Positions 49,701 to 61,710 are shown, numbered from the stretch's first letter. The stretch is DNA of 64,000 nt from Erodium maritimum (GCA_963921825.1 OY997596.1:37005932-37069931), one strand, 5' to 3'. Translations and numbers: made by a program. Notes: a model not told the origin generated them from the sequence alone.

Positions 49701-51740
49701 GCTACGCTTCCTAGCTGCTGACGTTCTGGCTCGCTACCTCCGGGCTTCACTTCGATCGAAGCCGGACGCTAAGGATAACACGAAAGCCATAAATTAGAGG
49801 CGGTTCCCAGGTTAATCTAAAGGTCACGATTAAATCAGTCTACAAACGACAGTTGTCCTTTAAACTCGAGCGGGATAAAAGCGGGGTCACGATGAATCGG
49901 GTTGAGTACCCGAGCACTGAAACCGGTGCATGTGAGGCACAGTCCCAATGCACGAATCCCGAGGTCCGATTCAGCGGTCTGCTTTTGTTCCCTTTTAAAC
50001 CCAAATTGCAGTCCATTTTAACAGCCCGATTATTCGTTCCACGCTCAACGGATCAAGATCCATTTTAAATCAAATCTGACTGTTCACTTAAATCGACTTT
50101 CTAAAACCCAAGTTTTATTTCCGACGTTTTAGTTTATTTCCTAACAAATCTGATTCTCAGCTCCTCGATTTAAAACCGTTTTTAAAACCCAAATTGATTT
50201 TAATTCCCTTTTTATTTTAAATCCCCCTTTTCCTTAATCTGATTTTTCGTTTTACCACTTTCCTTTCCAAAACCTGATTTTGATTCCGATTAAACAGATC
50301 CAAAATTCATAGTTGTTTCGTATTAACAGATTTAACAATAACAGGTAGAAACTCACAAAAACCTAAATGCTTCTAAACAGATTTTCCTTTCATTTCGTCT
50401 TTTACAACTCGAAGATTGAGTCCATAACAGATACAAAACAAACGTTCTTTAATAGTTGAGACAGAAGAAAAACAACGGGAAGAAAAGAGGCACGGGTTTC
50501 GAGTCCGGCCGGCCGGAACCTCACCGCGGTGGGGCTCACCGTTTCAGTGGTGGACGGTGGCGGAAGACAACGGCCGGCCTCCACGTTCTCGGTCTCAAGG
50601 CAGGGCACAACACCCTCGGTGACCTCACCCACAGTGGTGGCTCCGGCGGTCACGGGCGTGGAGGGGAAAGGACGGCGGCGGCTTGGTGGTGTCTCAGTGG
50701 CGTCGGCCGTGGGAGGAGAGAATGCGAGGGAGCTCTGGGACGGCAGGGAACGGCCGGCGACGGCGGCTCTGGTCCGAGAAGACGAGGGAGAGAGGCGGGG
50801 CTCGGTGGTGAGGTCGTGGCCGGTCCTCTCCAGATCAGAGACGACGGGTAGCTCGGTGGTGGTGCCGTGGCTGGACGGAGGCTCGGCCAACGGCGGCGGT
50901 GGCTCCAGTAGCTCGGGAGGGAGAGACGGGGAAGAGAAGACGAGGAGTGGGAGGAGCTGGCCGGACGTGGGAGGTCGCCGGAGACGGGATCGGAAGGAGG
51001 GGTCGGAGACGAAGAAGAGGAAGGAGTGGGGGAGGGTGGCTGCGGCTGAGTAGCGAGAGAGAGGAAGGGAATTTTAGGGTTTGACCCTAAAATTGCCCTT
51101 AAATAGGCAGGCCTGGTAAGTGGGCCGGGCTATCCGGGTCTGCAGCTTGGGCCGGGTCTGGCCCGCCCGGTCCAGCCTTTTGAAATTTTTTTTTTCCAGA
51201 CTTTTCGAACCGCTTCCCAATCCCGTCAATTAAAACCCGTAAAGACAATTAAATTTTCGGGACTTTACATGGTGATTCACCACCTAACCCCATCTTGTCT
51301 AGCCATACTTTGTCCTATTTACACCTTACTTGAAACCATACTTGTCCCATGCCTTTAGTTGGACAAGTATGAGCTTTATTATGTTTAAGTCATCTTTTTT
51401 TCAACATAACAAGCAACAAGACAAGAATAGGAAACACAATTTTCTCTCCCTCCCCACCCCAATTTCGGCCAAGGCAAGGTTTCATCTCCATTTTTGTGTT
51501 CTTGAGTCCTCAAAGAGAATAACTACGTGTCTTTGATTCCCATGTGGATACGTAGGTGTCTTGAAGACTCAAGCCAATCATTCATTACCCGGTGTTCTTG
51601 TTTTGGTAAGAATTAGTGCTGAATTTTTCTCTTGTGAATCCATTCTTTGTTAGTTGTTTCATGGTTTTAATCATCTCTTGGTTTTCATTGATCTTCCACT
51701 GCGAGTTGGTTTATCTCCAACTCTACCTCGACACCCAACA
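46795..51740 (+). mobile_element. Solo copia LTR, interrupted by a solo gypsy LTR
   Basis: The copia LTR pieces (46795-48012 and 51270-51740) match the LTRs of the element at 755-12212: same TGTTAGTCTTAGTGCCC start and ACACCCAACA end. The target duplication taaaa lies at 46790-46794 and 51741-51745. No internal copia sequence follows, so it is a solo LTR. The inserted piece is 48013-51269. Confidence 0.92.
48013..51269 (-). mobile_element. Solo gypsy LTR (subfamily A) inside the solo copia LTR
   Basis: The 3257-bp LTR reads TGTCACGCCCC at the left and GGGACTTTACA at the right. The target duplication tggtg at 48008-48012 and 51270-51274 is perfect. Its 5' half (right side) resembles the solo LTR at 3673-6706, including the block around gagcgggataaaagcggggt, and its 3' half is shared by all members. 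A 44-bp tandem repeat occurs at about 48660-48785. A GC-rich stretch with open frames on both strands lies at 50500-51050. Confidence 0.92.
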
Positions 51741-51745
51741 TAAAA

Positions 51746-53400
51746 TTCAAATGTTCATTTTTATTAGTAGCTTGCAATTTTCATCATCATAGTTATGATT
51801 ATGATATATTCTAATCATAACCATATTTCACTTGAGGAAGAAAATAGTTTTTTTTTATAGGAAGGCAAATATATTAGTAATAACTCAAGACTTTCAGAAA
51901 AAGTCAAGAGTAAGAGGTATAAAACTTCTCTTACAAACAAGTGCACATCCGTGCATGGTGCCACGAAACAGGGGACTACAAACCATTAGTATGTTACCAA
52001 GATTTTGCCAACATGAAGTACAAAAAGTACAAAAATTACAACCGGTAACTATCGTCCCAACAATTATAATAGGTCTAATACAAAGAATTTAAGGACATGA
52101 AGAACCAAAAACAATAACCAATCAGAACAAAGGTCGAAACCCCGAAAAGAACAAAGAAAACCAACAAAGGACTGGGGTCAAGCAAACGAGAAGCCCAAAC
52201 GTAACCTACCCGTCACCCACAAACACAGCATTGGGAAGTCCAACCAACCCAAACCAGAAGACCGGAAGCCAAACACACCCTTAGTACTACACCACCAACC
52301 TCCACAGAGACGACAAAACAGCACCCCAACCTCCCCAAGGACCCAAAACTCCTCAGGGAACCAAAGAGAAGCTGGAACCCGACGTCCAACACCAGAAACA
52401 ATCCACGAAATACTAGCCACCGAACTCCAACTAAACCAGCACCAGCAAGCAGAAATTAGAGATCCCCCACCAACAGTCTTACAAGCCCTAAGGTACGAAA
52501 TTGGTACCTCACAACCGGCCAACACCGGATTGCAACCCAAGAGTGGGGAGCCGAGACAAACTACCCCTACCCTCAAATGCCCCACTTAAACCCCATGGAC
52601 CCGAGCTAAAAAATTCTTCAAACAAACTCATGGCTTAAACACCCACGGTGGCCAGCACCAACCGTGAGGCCCCGTCCTCACACGAGGTGCGCGGGAAAAC
52701 AAAAACTAGATGGAAGGAAACAAGAGGACAAAAGTGGAGGAAGGAGGTAGAAGAGTCTAAAAGAAGCCATACCGAAAACGGACCGGCAATCTCTTCCGTA
52801 AGAAAATCGAGGAGGGGGAGCTTAGAACAGAACCACAAGTGCAGTGACCGCTAATGCCAAACACAGAGTTGTACCAAACACAACGAATCCACTCTATAAA
52901 CCCTTCCCACGGTGGTCTGAGACAACGCTTCGATGAACCGGACGGCGGGACCGGCGACGAGACCTTCAGATCTGTGAAAACTGCGAGGGTACAAGATCCA
53001 AAAGCCGTCACAAACTCATAGCACCACTATTGAGACCAGATCCACCGCGAATCTCAGGAGAGAAACACTTCCCACTATGGATGAGTGAAATCTCGCTGGT
53101 GACGCCTAAGGAAGCTTCAGACAAGCTAGAGCCGGAGAGCTAGAGAGGACGAGCTCGAGATTGAAAAAGGAAGAAAAGAAGAGGGGAACAGGAAGCTGAA
53201 ACCTCCCCCGACGACTTCCCTCCGTCGCCGTTTTCTTCTTTTTCCACCGACGACTTCCCTGGCCAAAGGCCAGAGACGTCGTCGGTGGAAAAAGAAGAAA
53301 ACGACGCCGGTTTAGGGTTTGAAAGACGAAGAGTCTATAGAGAAAACGAGATAACCTATTAAGAAGAAAAATGGTTGGCTGCTTTTTCTCACACGTGTAC
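51746..53400 (-). other. Possible decayed non-LTR element, unassigned
   Basis: On the minus strand the region runs from a pyrimidine-rich start (about 53390) through a long G/T-rich stretch (about 52600-52150) to an A-run (about 51848-51856 in plus coordinates, read as T). A 5' end and an A-tail would fit a truncated non-LTR element, but no RT or endonuclease motif is visible. The longest minus ORF (52178-52585) shows no family motif. Confidence 0.3.
53224..53309. repeat. Long hairpin (about 31-bp arms)
   Basis: Arms at 53224-53254 and 53278-53309 are inverted copies, centred on cttttt-ccaccgacgac / gtcgtcggtgg. About 26 bp pair perfectly, then two mismatches near the outer end. The loop of about 23 bp itself contains ggccaaaggcc. 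Confidence 0.85.
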
Positions 53401-54185
53401 AAAGAATTAGTGTTTTAATAAAAGCGCCGCTCATGGATCCGTAACTTGTCATTTTACTTGATATCACTTGCAAGTCCCAAGTCATCAAAACAATTAAACA
53501 AAAGCCACGTTGATCTTAAAATTTTAGTTTTGTGGTTGACCTTCGGATATGTCTAAGTTGAGCCTAGCCACTCGCTAATTATCTCTCTTGTAACTGATTT
53601 TCTTAGGACACAGAAAGTGACAACCAATAACAAGCTTTCCACTTGCTCATCATGGCTGCCAAAAGAACGCAACTTGACTTTATATAGTGGCTATAGAAAC
53701 ATACCCAAAGTTCAAGCCAAATCCTTTTAACTTGGTCTTGTTGAAAACGAAAGAGGGACCATTTAGAAATCTGGGCAACTGATTCATTTAGTACCGTCGT
53801 ATTCTTCTCTTTTATTTTTATATTTTAGCCGAGTGAAATATAGATATTATTAGCTTAAAAAAAGTGGAAGAGGCATGAAAAAAGACTAGAGCCGAGCATG
53901 GGTAATTCTAGCTCTCTAGTCTTGATAATGTAACCGGAAATAGTATCTCGATCTCGACTATCGTGATTATCGTCAATACATAGAAAGTCTAAGCTCTTGA
54001 GGGTAACCATCCGCGCTTCGACCTAAGGTGTATCAGAGTGTCTATATATTGCTTGATCCTATGGAGGGCACATGTTGGATTCTGATATGGGTGAACTAGT
54101 GGAGGATGTCGATTAGATATCGGGACGTCCTTCTTTCTCGGTGTCCCGTATTCCCGAGGTCCTCTTATTTACCCTGACGAGGCTG
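53401..54185. other. Gap without a recognised gene
   Basis: A/T-rich with only short ORFs. Nothing recognised on either strand. Confidence 0.4.
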
Positions 54186-54189
54186 TTTC

Positions 54190-55310
54190 TCAAACCTCAC
54201 CTGATTCTCCTGATAGTTCTCTGTAACATTTGTGTCGGGTTGACCGATGGCTCTTTTCTTGACAATGATATTCTTTGACCCGATGGTGTGTGGGGCTTCT
54301 TCCTCACTTCCTTGGCCTCCCGAGGTGTGGTACCTGGCCTAGGTGTCCCATGAGTGTAAGGCCGGTGGCTGATCAGGGTACAAGACCACAAGTGGAACCC
54401 GTGATACAACTGTCCTTCGTAATTGTGTGTTAGGCAGAATGTCAGGCGTTATGCTCGACATCCCTCCCCGAGCCAAACCCACGTCAGGCCCTACTCCTTT
54501 TTGGCTAATCTATGCGAGATTCTCTATGCAGGGGTACGTTGGGAGCTTAGGCAAGACGTCTGGTGTCAAGAGTAGGGCATGTGGTCTTGCTGAGCCGAAT
54601 CCCGGAGGATACTCAAGGGCCCGGCCTTGGGGCGAGTGTTGCGACGTTGGTATTCAGGGGGTTTTAGGATGAACCAGTTGGTGTAGAAATGATGTCTAGG
54701 GGTTGGATCCTACTCTACTGTGAGAGATAGGTCATACCAGAGAGGGGTTGAGGAGCCACTGGATGATCGTGGGGCATTTATTGACAATATGACCCAAATG
54801 GCCATAGGCGAAGTAGAACAAAATGGGCATTCATACTACATGCAGATTCATACTGGTTAAAGGAACTCCAGGAACTTGAGAACCATAGTCCTCTGGAGTA
54901 GGCGATCTAAGGTATCCAAAAACGGACCTAGAGTGTATCTTCAAGAAGAGGCCCCAATATTTACTGGCTACCTTCTCGCAACCACTAAGGGTGTTACACA
55001 CAAGGGTTGTGGTTCCTCTGTCATGACTTCCATGAGGATGTCTCGAGCTGATGCCTAGAGTTGGATATGGTCGAACCGAATCGACATCACGACCCAATGT
55101 GTCGGTATGTCAATGAGGATGAGAGAAGCCCTGTTGAAGCACCAAGGCTCTTCGCATCGGACCTTATCCCTAGCTTCTTGGGAGGCAAAGAATAAAGCCG
55201 AGATGCATTGACCCAGATCTTTGACGACTAGGTCAAAGGAGGAGGCCCCTAGGCCTCGGTAATGACCCGGAACATCATCGTCTGGTTGAAGGACCGGAGG
55301 GTGTGGAAAC
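54190..55310 (-). pseudogene. Decayed L1-type ORF1 (DUF4283 plus zinc-knuckle-like) remnant
   Basis: On the minus strand a piece near 55090-55140 reads EPWCFNRASLILID, resembling the DUF4283 module of plant L1 ORF1 proteins. It is followed by an FDHIQL and MTEE segment. Near 54760-54830 the frame FYFAYGHLGHIVNKCPTI resembles a CCHC knuckle with its first cysteines lost. Downstream the sequence becomes polar and low in conserved motifs. Several frame changes and stops separate the pieces. The assignment rests on these short matches only. Confidence 0.45.
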
Positions 55311-56619
55311 GGCCCACCATACCAAACTAGCGATAGATAAGGGGCGGTTGATCCGTCGGGCCATATGGGACCTCAATCACGGCCTCCGGACCTTGATTAA
55401 TAGAGAAGACCAAGAAGCCATCCTGAAGGTCATCGAGCGAGGGCAAGAGGCTTGCATGAGACGAAGAGTGATGCCCAATTGCAGGTAGATGAAGCTCATC
55501 GGTTGTATGGCCGACGAAAACATTGGGGCACAAAGGGGAGAAACAGTTGTATAAAGGGGAAGCGTAGGAGGACGTAGGGCTGGTGATGGAACATGAGAAA
55601 TATGTAGAGGGATGGTTGGGTATCTTCGTTTTGAAAGCGTAGGGTTCGTTTGGGTTTGGAGACTTCACTTAAGGGGCATGGGGGCATGAGGCAACGAGCA
55701 AGTCCCAGTCATAGGCCTTTAAATTTTGTGAAGATTGTGACATTTGGTCGGCCCTATTTTTTGATGAGTGGAAGATGTTGCATCCTTAGTTTTTCTCTTT
55801 CTCGTACATCCCACAACGAGTTTCGTTTGGGATTAACTTCTTTGGGTCGATATCATCGACCTTTCTGCCATGTGATAAAATCAGGACTCCATAGCTAAGA
55901 TTGTTAGGCACCTCGCCATACTAGTTACCAGTCCATGACGTCGTCTCACTCTTTCAGGGGTTTTCCTCTTATTCACGTGTTGTACTTTTGGGTAGGTATA
56001 CATGTTTATCTCCCTTCATCTTCATGTCATAACTACTGCTCGCCCTTCTGTTTTGGTTAAGCAAGTAGCCCTCGGCCTGTCGACCCTATTGTTACAGATA
56101 TGATTTTGTGTTTGTCGGGTAGTAGGTCAGATGGGTGGGCGGGTAAGGTTTCAGACGTTAGACAGATGGATCGGGCCTTTGTTATGATTTGTATGACTGG
56201 ATGGAGCAAGCGCCAGTCCCTCTCTTTAATTGGTCACCTCCATTGCTTTAGGTTGACTTTTGCAATGCACTTCCTCAATCGAATGTCTATTTGGGGTTCT
56301 CCTTATTGTTGATCGATGAACGTATGGGGGAGCGTATTATCTATACCATGACAAGGTTTGTTGAACGCTTGAAAGCCCGTTACAAAGACTTAGTTGAGGT
56401 GGGTTTGAGGACAAAGGGGTTCTGAGTACTCATTACTTTTACTAATTTTCTGCTTTCTACTTTGACCTTGATTTTTTTGGGTTTCTTCTTCTTGTATTTG
56501 TTGCTTGGTGAATTAATTATTTCTCTCCAATAAAATAAAATAAAAACATTTTTTTATAAAATAATTTTCTTTTCTAAATAAGTGGAAAGTGAAACACTCC
56601 ACGCTCTGAAGTATTTTTT
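55311..56619. other. Unassigned stretch
   Basis: Short ORFs on both strands (for example 55327-55668 minus, 55650-55898 plus, 56100-56312 plus) show no recognisable family. An (aaaat)n-like run at about 56528-56545 could be a relic A-tail. No gene is supported. Confidence 0.35.
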
Positions 56620-57048
56620 AGGGTAAACTACAAACACATACCCCAAACTTGTCACGATTAACTGATACCTACCATCATGTTTTTTTGTAACCGATACATA
56701 CTCAAATGTTCCGAAAATTAACGCAAAGCCCCTGCAGACAGGTAAAATGTCGAAAATGCCCTGAAGTGATTTTATAAATAATTTTTTTTAAATAAAACTG
56801 AAGTGATTTTTTAAATAAAATTGAAGTGATTTAATAAGTACATATATATATACCTAACAAAAGTGATTTTAAAAAAAAATTAAAGTAATTACCGAAATGT
56901 AGTTGAGGGCATTTTCATCATTTTACCTGTCTGTTTGGGCTATCTGTTAAAAAACTAAACATTTGAGTATGTATCGGTTACAAAAAAACATGAGGGTAGG
57001 TACCAGTTAATCGTGACAAGTTTGGAGTAGGTATTTATAGTTTACCCT
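56620..57048. mobile_element. 429-bp MITE related in its core to 32916-33346
   Basis: Terminal inverted repeats start AGGGTAAACTA and run about 85 bp with few mismatches, through cttgtcacgattaactg and gtaaccgatacatactcaaa. Flanks are near-identical t-rich 9-mers (imperfect duplication). The core (gtgattttttaaataaaa, tagttgagggcattttcatcatttta) matches the other MITE, although the outer termini differ. Confidence 0.8.
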
Positions 57049-57056
57049 ATTTTTTT

Positions 57057-57447
57057 TAAAACATTTTTGGCACGCTCAAGAGACAGAACTGAGGTGCTCC
57101 TCAAAATCAAACCTCGTACAACTTGTACAATGCTTCTGCTTCTTGGTCGAACTATCTGTGATCCAACCCAATTAATTCGATCCATCGAGAGAAAGATTGG
57201 TTTGTGGTTATAGATAATCTAAGCTAGCCCTTGTTGCTAAGTAACCTTCCATGAAATTAACAATCGGTCTAGAGGATCTGATTTAGATACCATGCGAACA
57301 AGTCTGATAAGGGGAGGCTGATCAATCCCGCCCTCCATATGAAACCAAAGAAAGCCATTATTTCTTAGTTATTAGAAGAAAAAAAATCATTAAATGAAAT
57401 AATTGAGATTATTTTATTAAAATAATCATTTTAAAACCGTTAAATGA
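57057..57447. other. Gap without a recognised gene
   Basis: A/T-rich non-coding sequence between the MITE and the LINE 3' end. Nothing recognised. Confidence 0.4.
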
Positions 57448-57787
57448 ATTTTTTTAGAATGACTGGATATTGTATTACGCATCATCGACTAACACAAGAC
57501 CTTGTAATGGTCCTGGTATAAGTTCAACATCCCAAATAAATAAACCTAATCGAGAGTGTTTCTCGCCAGCTCATGTGCTACTTTATTATCCTCTCGAGAG
57601 ACATGCCCAAACCGAACACCCGACATGCCCATCAAAAGTTGTGTACAATCATCTATAATCTCTCCTACCGGAGACAAATCCACACCGAATTGGAAACGAC
57701 AAGAAAAATTAACTAACAGTCAGACTCAAAATCACAATCAGATCAGCCGATATTTCGAACCCAATGAATTACATCCCTTAAAGAAAG
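57448..57787 (-). pseudogene. L1-type LINE 3' end: RNase H C-terminus and A-tail
   Basis: On the minus strand one frame reads IIDDCTQLLMGMSGVRFGHV followed by SREDNKVAHELARNTLD, the C-terminal part of the RNase H domain carried by many plant L1 ORF2 proteins. An A-run (seven to eight A in the minus sense, about 57446-57453) ends the element. The solo LTR at 57788 separates it from the rest at 60420. Confidence 0.8.
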
Positions 57788-58673
57788 TGTAAGAACCGCC
57801 CCCGGTTGATCCCGGTCGAACCGGTGAATTTCGACGAAAGTTGACTTTTTGCCGGAAAAGTCAACTGAGGACTCCGGGAGTCATTCGGGACCTTTCTGGG
57901 ACCTAAAAAGCTTAGCCGTCATTACAGTTAGCTTAGTTGGGTCGTTTCCTTTCAAATGACTGTCTATGTGAAAAAGTCAACCCGGGGTCATATTTCGGTC
58001 AAATCAAGACTCTTAACGATTTAAATTAGTGTGATGGATTTTCTTAAGAATGGAGGTGGTCCACACATGGAAACTTGTCCCTGGTAGCTTAGCAGGGAAG
58101 AAATGGGTGTGAATTGACCCTTCTACCCTTAATAGTTGGACTTGAGAAGGGAAAGGGCAAGGGGGTATTTTGGGGATTAATTTCCCTAGGTTTAATACAT
58201 CAATTGGGATATGTTTCAGCCCATATTTTCATAGTGGCCGAAAATTTCATAGAGGGGAGAGAAGGAAGAGCCTCAATTGAAGCTTGAAGAAGAAGCAAGA
58301 GAAAGGAAACTCCTTTTTTGCCATTTCTTCACCAAATCTTCTCAAATCTACTTCTTCTTCTTCATCTCTTCATTTCGTATAGGTTGGTACCCTTTAAATC
58401 CTTATTTGATGAAATTGATGTTGTGGGTTTGGGTAGAGATGAATGAACTAAGTGGGTTTTGAAGTTGTATCTTGTTAGTTGATTGTTGATGCAGAAAAGT
58501 GGGGAAGTTTAGATAGAAACCTTGTGGATTTTGATTGTTTGATGAAACCCATTTGGGTCTTGGAGTATTACAGGATTTGGGGTCTGTTTTGGGAGTTTTG
58601 GGAGACCATCGATGGAGTTTTTCAGGTAGAAATTCGTGGAAACGAAGTTGAGGGAGGAAGAAGAAGGGTATGT

Positions 58674-58850
58674 CCAGACCGGCACGGAACGCCGCACGGA
58701 CCGTGTCAGGGTCCAGCACGGAGAGCCGCACGGACCGTGCCAGGGTCCAGCACGGAGATCCGCACGGACCGTGTCTGGTTCCGGGTCGGTGTGCTGCGCG
58801 GACCGTGTCTGGTTCCGAGCCGGTGTGCTGCCCGGGCCGGGTCGGTTACC
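58674..58850. repeat. GC-rich ~33-bp minisatellite in the solo LTR
   Basis: About five units of ccgcacggaccgtgtc plus agggtccagcacggaga, with the last units drifting to tggttcc-gg-cggtgtgctg. All frames stay open because the unit length is near a multiple of 3, so ORFs here are not evidence of a gene. Confidence 0.8.
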
Positions 58851-59534
58851 GGGCCTGTTGGCCACCCGGATTGGGCCTCGTTCCGGCCCATTTCCTTTCA
58901 GCCCATGTCTTGACTTCCGGGCTTAATCTAGTTGTCTTATCGTTAAAACGCAATCGAATTAGCATTGATTCACGAATTGTTTGTGATCTTAGACTTTGGA
59001 CCCGAACTCGGCGGAGGAGACTTTTGGACATCGTGAAGTGACTAAGCGATCGGAAAGCGATCGAGGTAGGGAAAGTAGCGAATACCGGTTTAATTACGTA
59101 AAGTTACTAGTATGCATATAGGTTGCGAATACTTGTTTAATTGATATAAATGCATGTAGGATGTAAGGAACGAGTGGAATGAGGGATAACTTACGTGTCA
59201 TGTCGAGCCGTAAGTTTGGGAATTTTCATGCTGTAGAAATGCATGTGGGCCATGTCGAGCCCTTAGGTTTGTGTGTTTATTGTGATGGCATGATCTATGG
59301 TTGTGATGCTTGATGGGCGGGTCATCCGTTGTTGGATTGCGAATCATGATAGGGTATACTCGGGGTGGTATGTTGTTATGTTTTGGCAAGTGTGACATGC
59401 TTGATATGACGTGAACCAATGTTTGTGATATGATCGGGTGATTGATAAATCGATGTGACATGTTGTGGTAAGTTGACTCGGTTGGTATGTCGTGGTTGAA
59501 TTGTAGCATTGTGATGCGTGATACTCTCTTGATG

Positions 59535-59880
59535 TATGTTCCAAGATGGGGTGTATTCCGGTATGGTACCTACCCCGAGGGGGTACGCCAGTGTAGGGTG
59601 GTATCTAGGCCGACGGTGTGGTCCCACGTATGTGCGGTCCCCTGGGGAGTGGTTCCGGTATGATACCTACATCGAGGGGGTATGCCGGTGTAGGGTATCT
59701 AGGCCGACGGTTTGTGATCCGGTATGATGTGTCGTGACTGTGCCCCGATGCATTTCCGGGAAGACATCTAGGCCGAGGCTGTGTGTTCCGGTATGATGTA
59801 TTGTGACGGTGCCCCGATGCGGTTCCGGGAAGATATCTAGGCCGATGTTGTGTGTTCCGGTACGATATGATAGAGTCGGG
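59535..59880. repeat. Repeats around ggtatgat-cct / atctaggccga in the solo LTR
   Basis: A block of ttccggtatgatacctac, cgaggggg-acgccggtg and tatctaggccgac is repeated about five times, with units of roughly 70-110 bp and drift. It lies in the same relative position as the minisatellites of the other gypsy LTRs. Confidence 0.7.
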
Positions 59881-60419
59881 CTGTGGACAGCCAGCAGAGT
59901 TCGGGGACTGCGGTACGGGACGTGTGATTGTTTTCCTGTGTATTGTATGCTTGATGATCGGAAAGTGATGTGAGTACAGGGTCATAATGGTCATGTAAGT
60001 GTGGTTGTGATTATGTGTTCTCCGTGGGTGTCATTAGTGTTGTACCTTACTAGTATGCCCTAATTGGACGGTTACTCGTGGTATTGAGAGTATACTCATC
60101 ACCTTAACTTCTTTTCCTACTGAGCGTAAGATCACTCCTTTACTTTATTGTTCTACAGGTCTTGAGCGGGATTTGTGCTAGCGGGATTCTCGGAGCTTGG
60201 GAGCTAGCGAGGGTCTTTGTCTAGTGTGGTCTAGAGACGTACTGTTTTATTGATTACTAAACTTATTTATTGTTTGGTTTACCGAGCTGTTGACTCGTGA
60301 TGTCACTTGGATCTTTTAAATTGTTACTGGAGACTCTTTTTGGTTTTAACGTGGCTGTTTTCATTTATTATTTTAGTTCGCGTCTCGAGTCTGGTCGGAA
60401 CCGGATTTGGGGCGTGATA

Positions 60420-61190
60420 GAAAGCACCTCAATGGTCTCAAGATTAACAATTCTAAGGAACGTCAAACAACGACACACCACCACCGTCCCTCCATCTCCC
60501 TTACAAGCTATTCCACATCCTCCAACCCGACCCCCCAACAAAGCTCCATCAACATTTACCTTCCTCCGTCCTTTCATCGGCCTTATCCACCTCTTCCTCA
60601 ACTCCGACACCCGAACCGACCCAATATTCCCCATTGTTTGAGCCTCCCGTCAGCCTGACAATTGGGAGGAGGCTGATCGGACCACCGCATCCCCTAAAAT
60701 GACCTGCCCCCTCCAAACACGACCATTGCGGCTCCGCCACAACTCCCAACATACCATTCCCATGAGTTCTGCCTCCTCCCTGGAACATACCTCCAAGTAG
60801 ATTGCAGAATTCCCCTAATCGAGCTTGATAGTCCCAACTGAACACCATGGACTCTACTTCAAGCTTTCTTCACCAAAGGAAAAGAAAAAAATATGTGTAC
60901 CTCTATTTCCTCCTCTCTATAAACGCAATATGCCGAGGAAATATCAACATCCTGGTCCTAAGAACATAAGCCATAGGGAGGATATCTGAAGCTCCTCGCT
61001 ACAAAAAGTGAAGAGCTTTTTGAGGTACTTTCAGAGTCCACAACATCTTCCAAAATCCATCGACTTCACCACTATATCCCCTGCCAAACGACGCTTGAAG
61101 CTCCCTGTAATCCAAACGAACCGAATAATGACCGTCCCTCGCACCCCACCAAAACGATGAGTCATCTACATGACTTTTTTGTTTTCATCT
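60420..61190 (-). pseudogene. L1-type LINE fragment: linker and RNase H N-terminus
   Basis: On the minus strand VCWELWRSRNGRVW (about 60700-60760) matches the LWxxRNxxVFxG motif before the RNase H domain. It is followed, with a frame change, by GRRKVNVDGALLGGRVGGCG (about 60500-60570), the start of RNase H. It joins across the solo LTR to the C-terminal part at 57448-57787. The 5' limit near 61190 is approximate. Confidence 0.75.
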
Positions 61191-61710
61191 ATTCGAACTT
61201 CAATCTGTTGACAGATTGGTTTTTGTATCCTTTTCTACCTCAGAAGAGGCTATTTTAATCTATGCCTTCGTTGATAAAAAAAACTCCAACTAGAGTTTGT
61301 AGTTTTGTTACGTTAATTATGTTAAAATAAGTTATTTTAGTCTGTTGATGTTTTAGGGTGCTAGTAGTGCAGCTCCAATTAACATTCAAGTTATGATAAA
61401 TATGTTATTTGTCTGAAATATGTTTTTAATCTAATTTAATACTAAATATGCTTGATATTTTGTTATTTTTTAACTAAACTAACATTAAAACATAAATCTA
61501 AAGACAATAATAAGAATGCATACAATAAGGAAAATAGTTGTGCGTTCGGGGTTTGCTCAACAAAGCTCTCTCCTGCGATCTCCTCCTTGCCGGCTCTTCG
61601 GATTCCTTCCATTCATTGTTATCTGTTGTTACTCTTCGTCTTCAATTCCTCACCGGCCGTTTTTTTCCCCAGTAGTGGTTATTAATTATTGATTCGAGTC
61701 GTGCCTATAT
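61191..61710 (+). promoter_or_regulatory. Upstream region and probable 5' UTR of the right-edge gene
   Basis: A/T-rich to about 61540, then C/T-rich (ctctctcctgcgatctcctcc), which is common in plant 5' UTRs. The tatata word at 61705 sits directly against the ATG and is therefore unlikely to be its TATA box. The promoter is inferred only from position. Confidence 0.3.

Larger units (their letters stand above)
57788..60419 (+). mobile_element. Solo LTR of a diverged member of the same gypsy lineage
   Basis: The 2632-bp LTR starts TGTAAGAACCGCCCC and ends GGGGCGTGATA. The target duplication gaaag lies at 57783-57787 and 60420-60424. The aaaagcttagccgtc and ttagttgggtcgtttcctt blocks near 57910-57950 match the full gypsy LTR. 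The 3' terminus shares cgcgtc-cgagt and ggggcgtga. The final CA has drifted to TA. It interrupts an L1 LINE. Confidence 0.88.

Noticed and set aside
50402-51053. Overlapping long frames on both strands, looking like a GC-rich gene
   Set aside because: They lie inside a solo gypsy LTR with clean ends and target duplication. Open frames on both strands point to GC bias.
52178-52585. 135-codon minus-strand frame
   Set aside because: No conserved motif and a biased W/G/V-rich composition. It is probably part of a decayed non-LTR element.
58479-59041. Several overlapping frames on both strands around a GC-rich minisatellite
   Set aside because: They are driven by a ~33-bp repeat inside a solo LTR.
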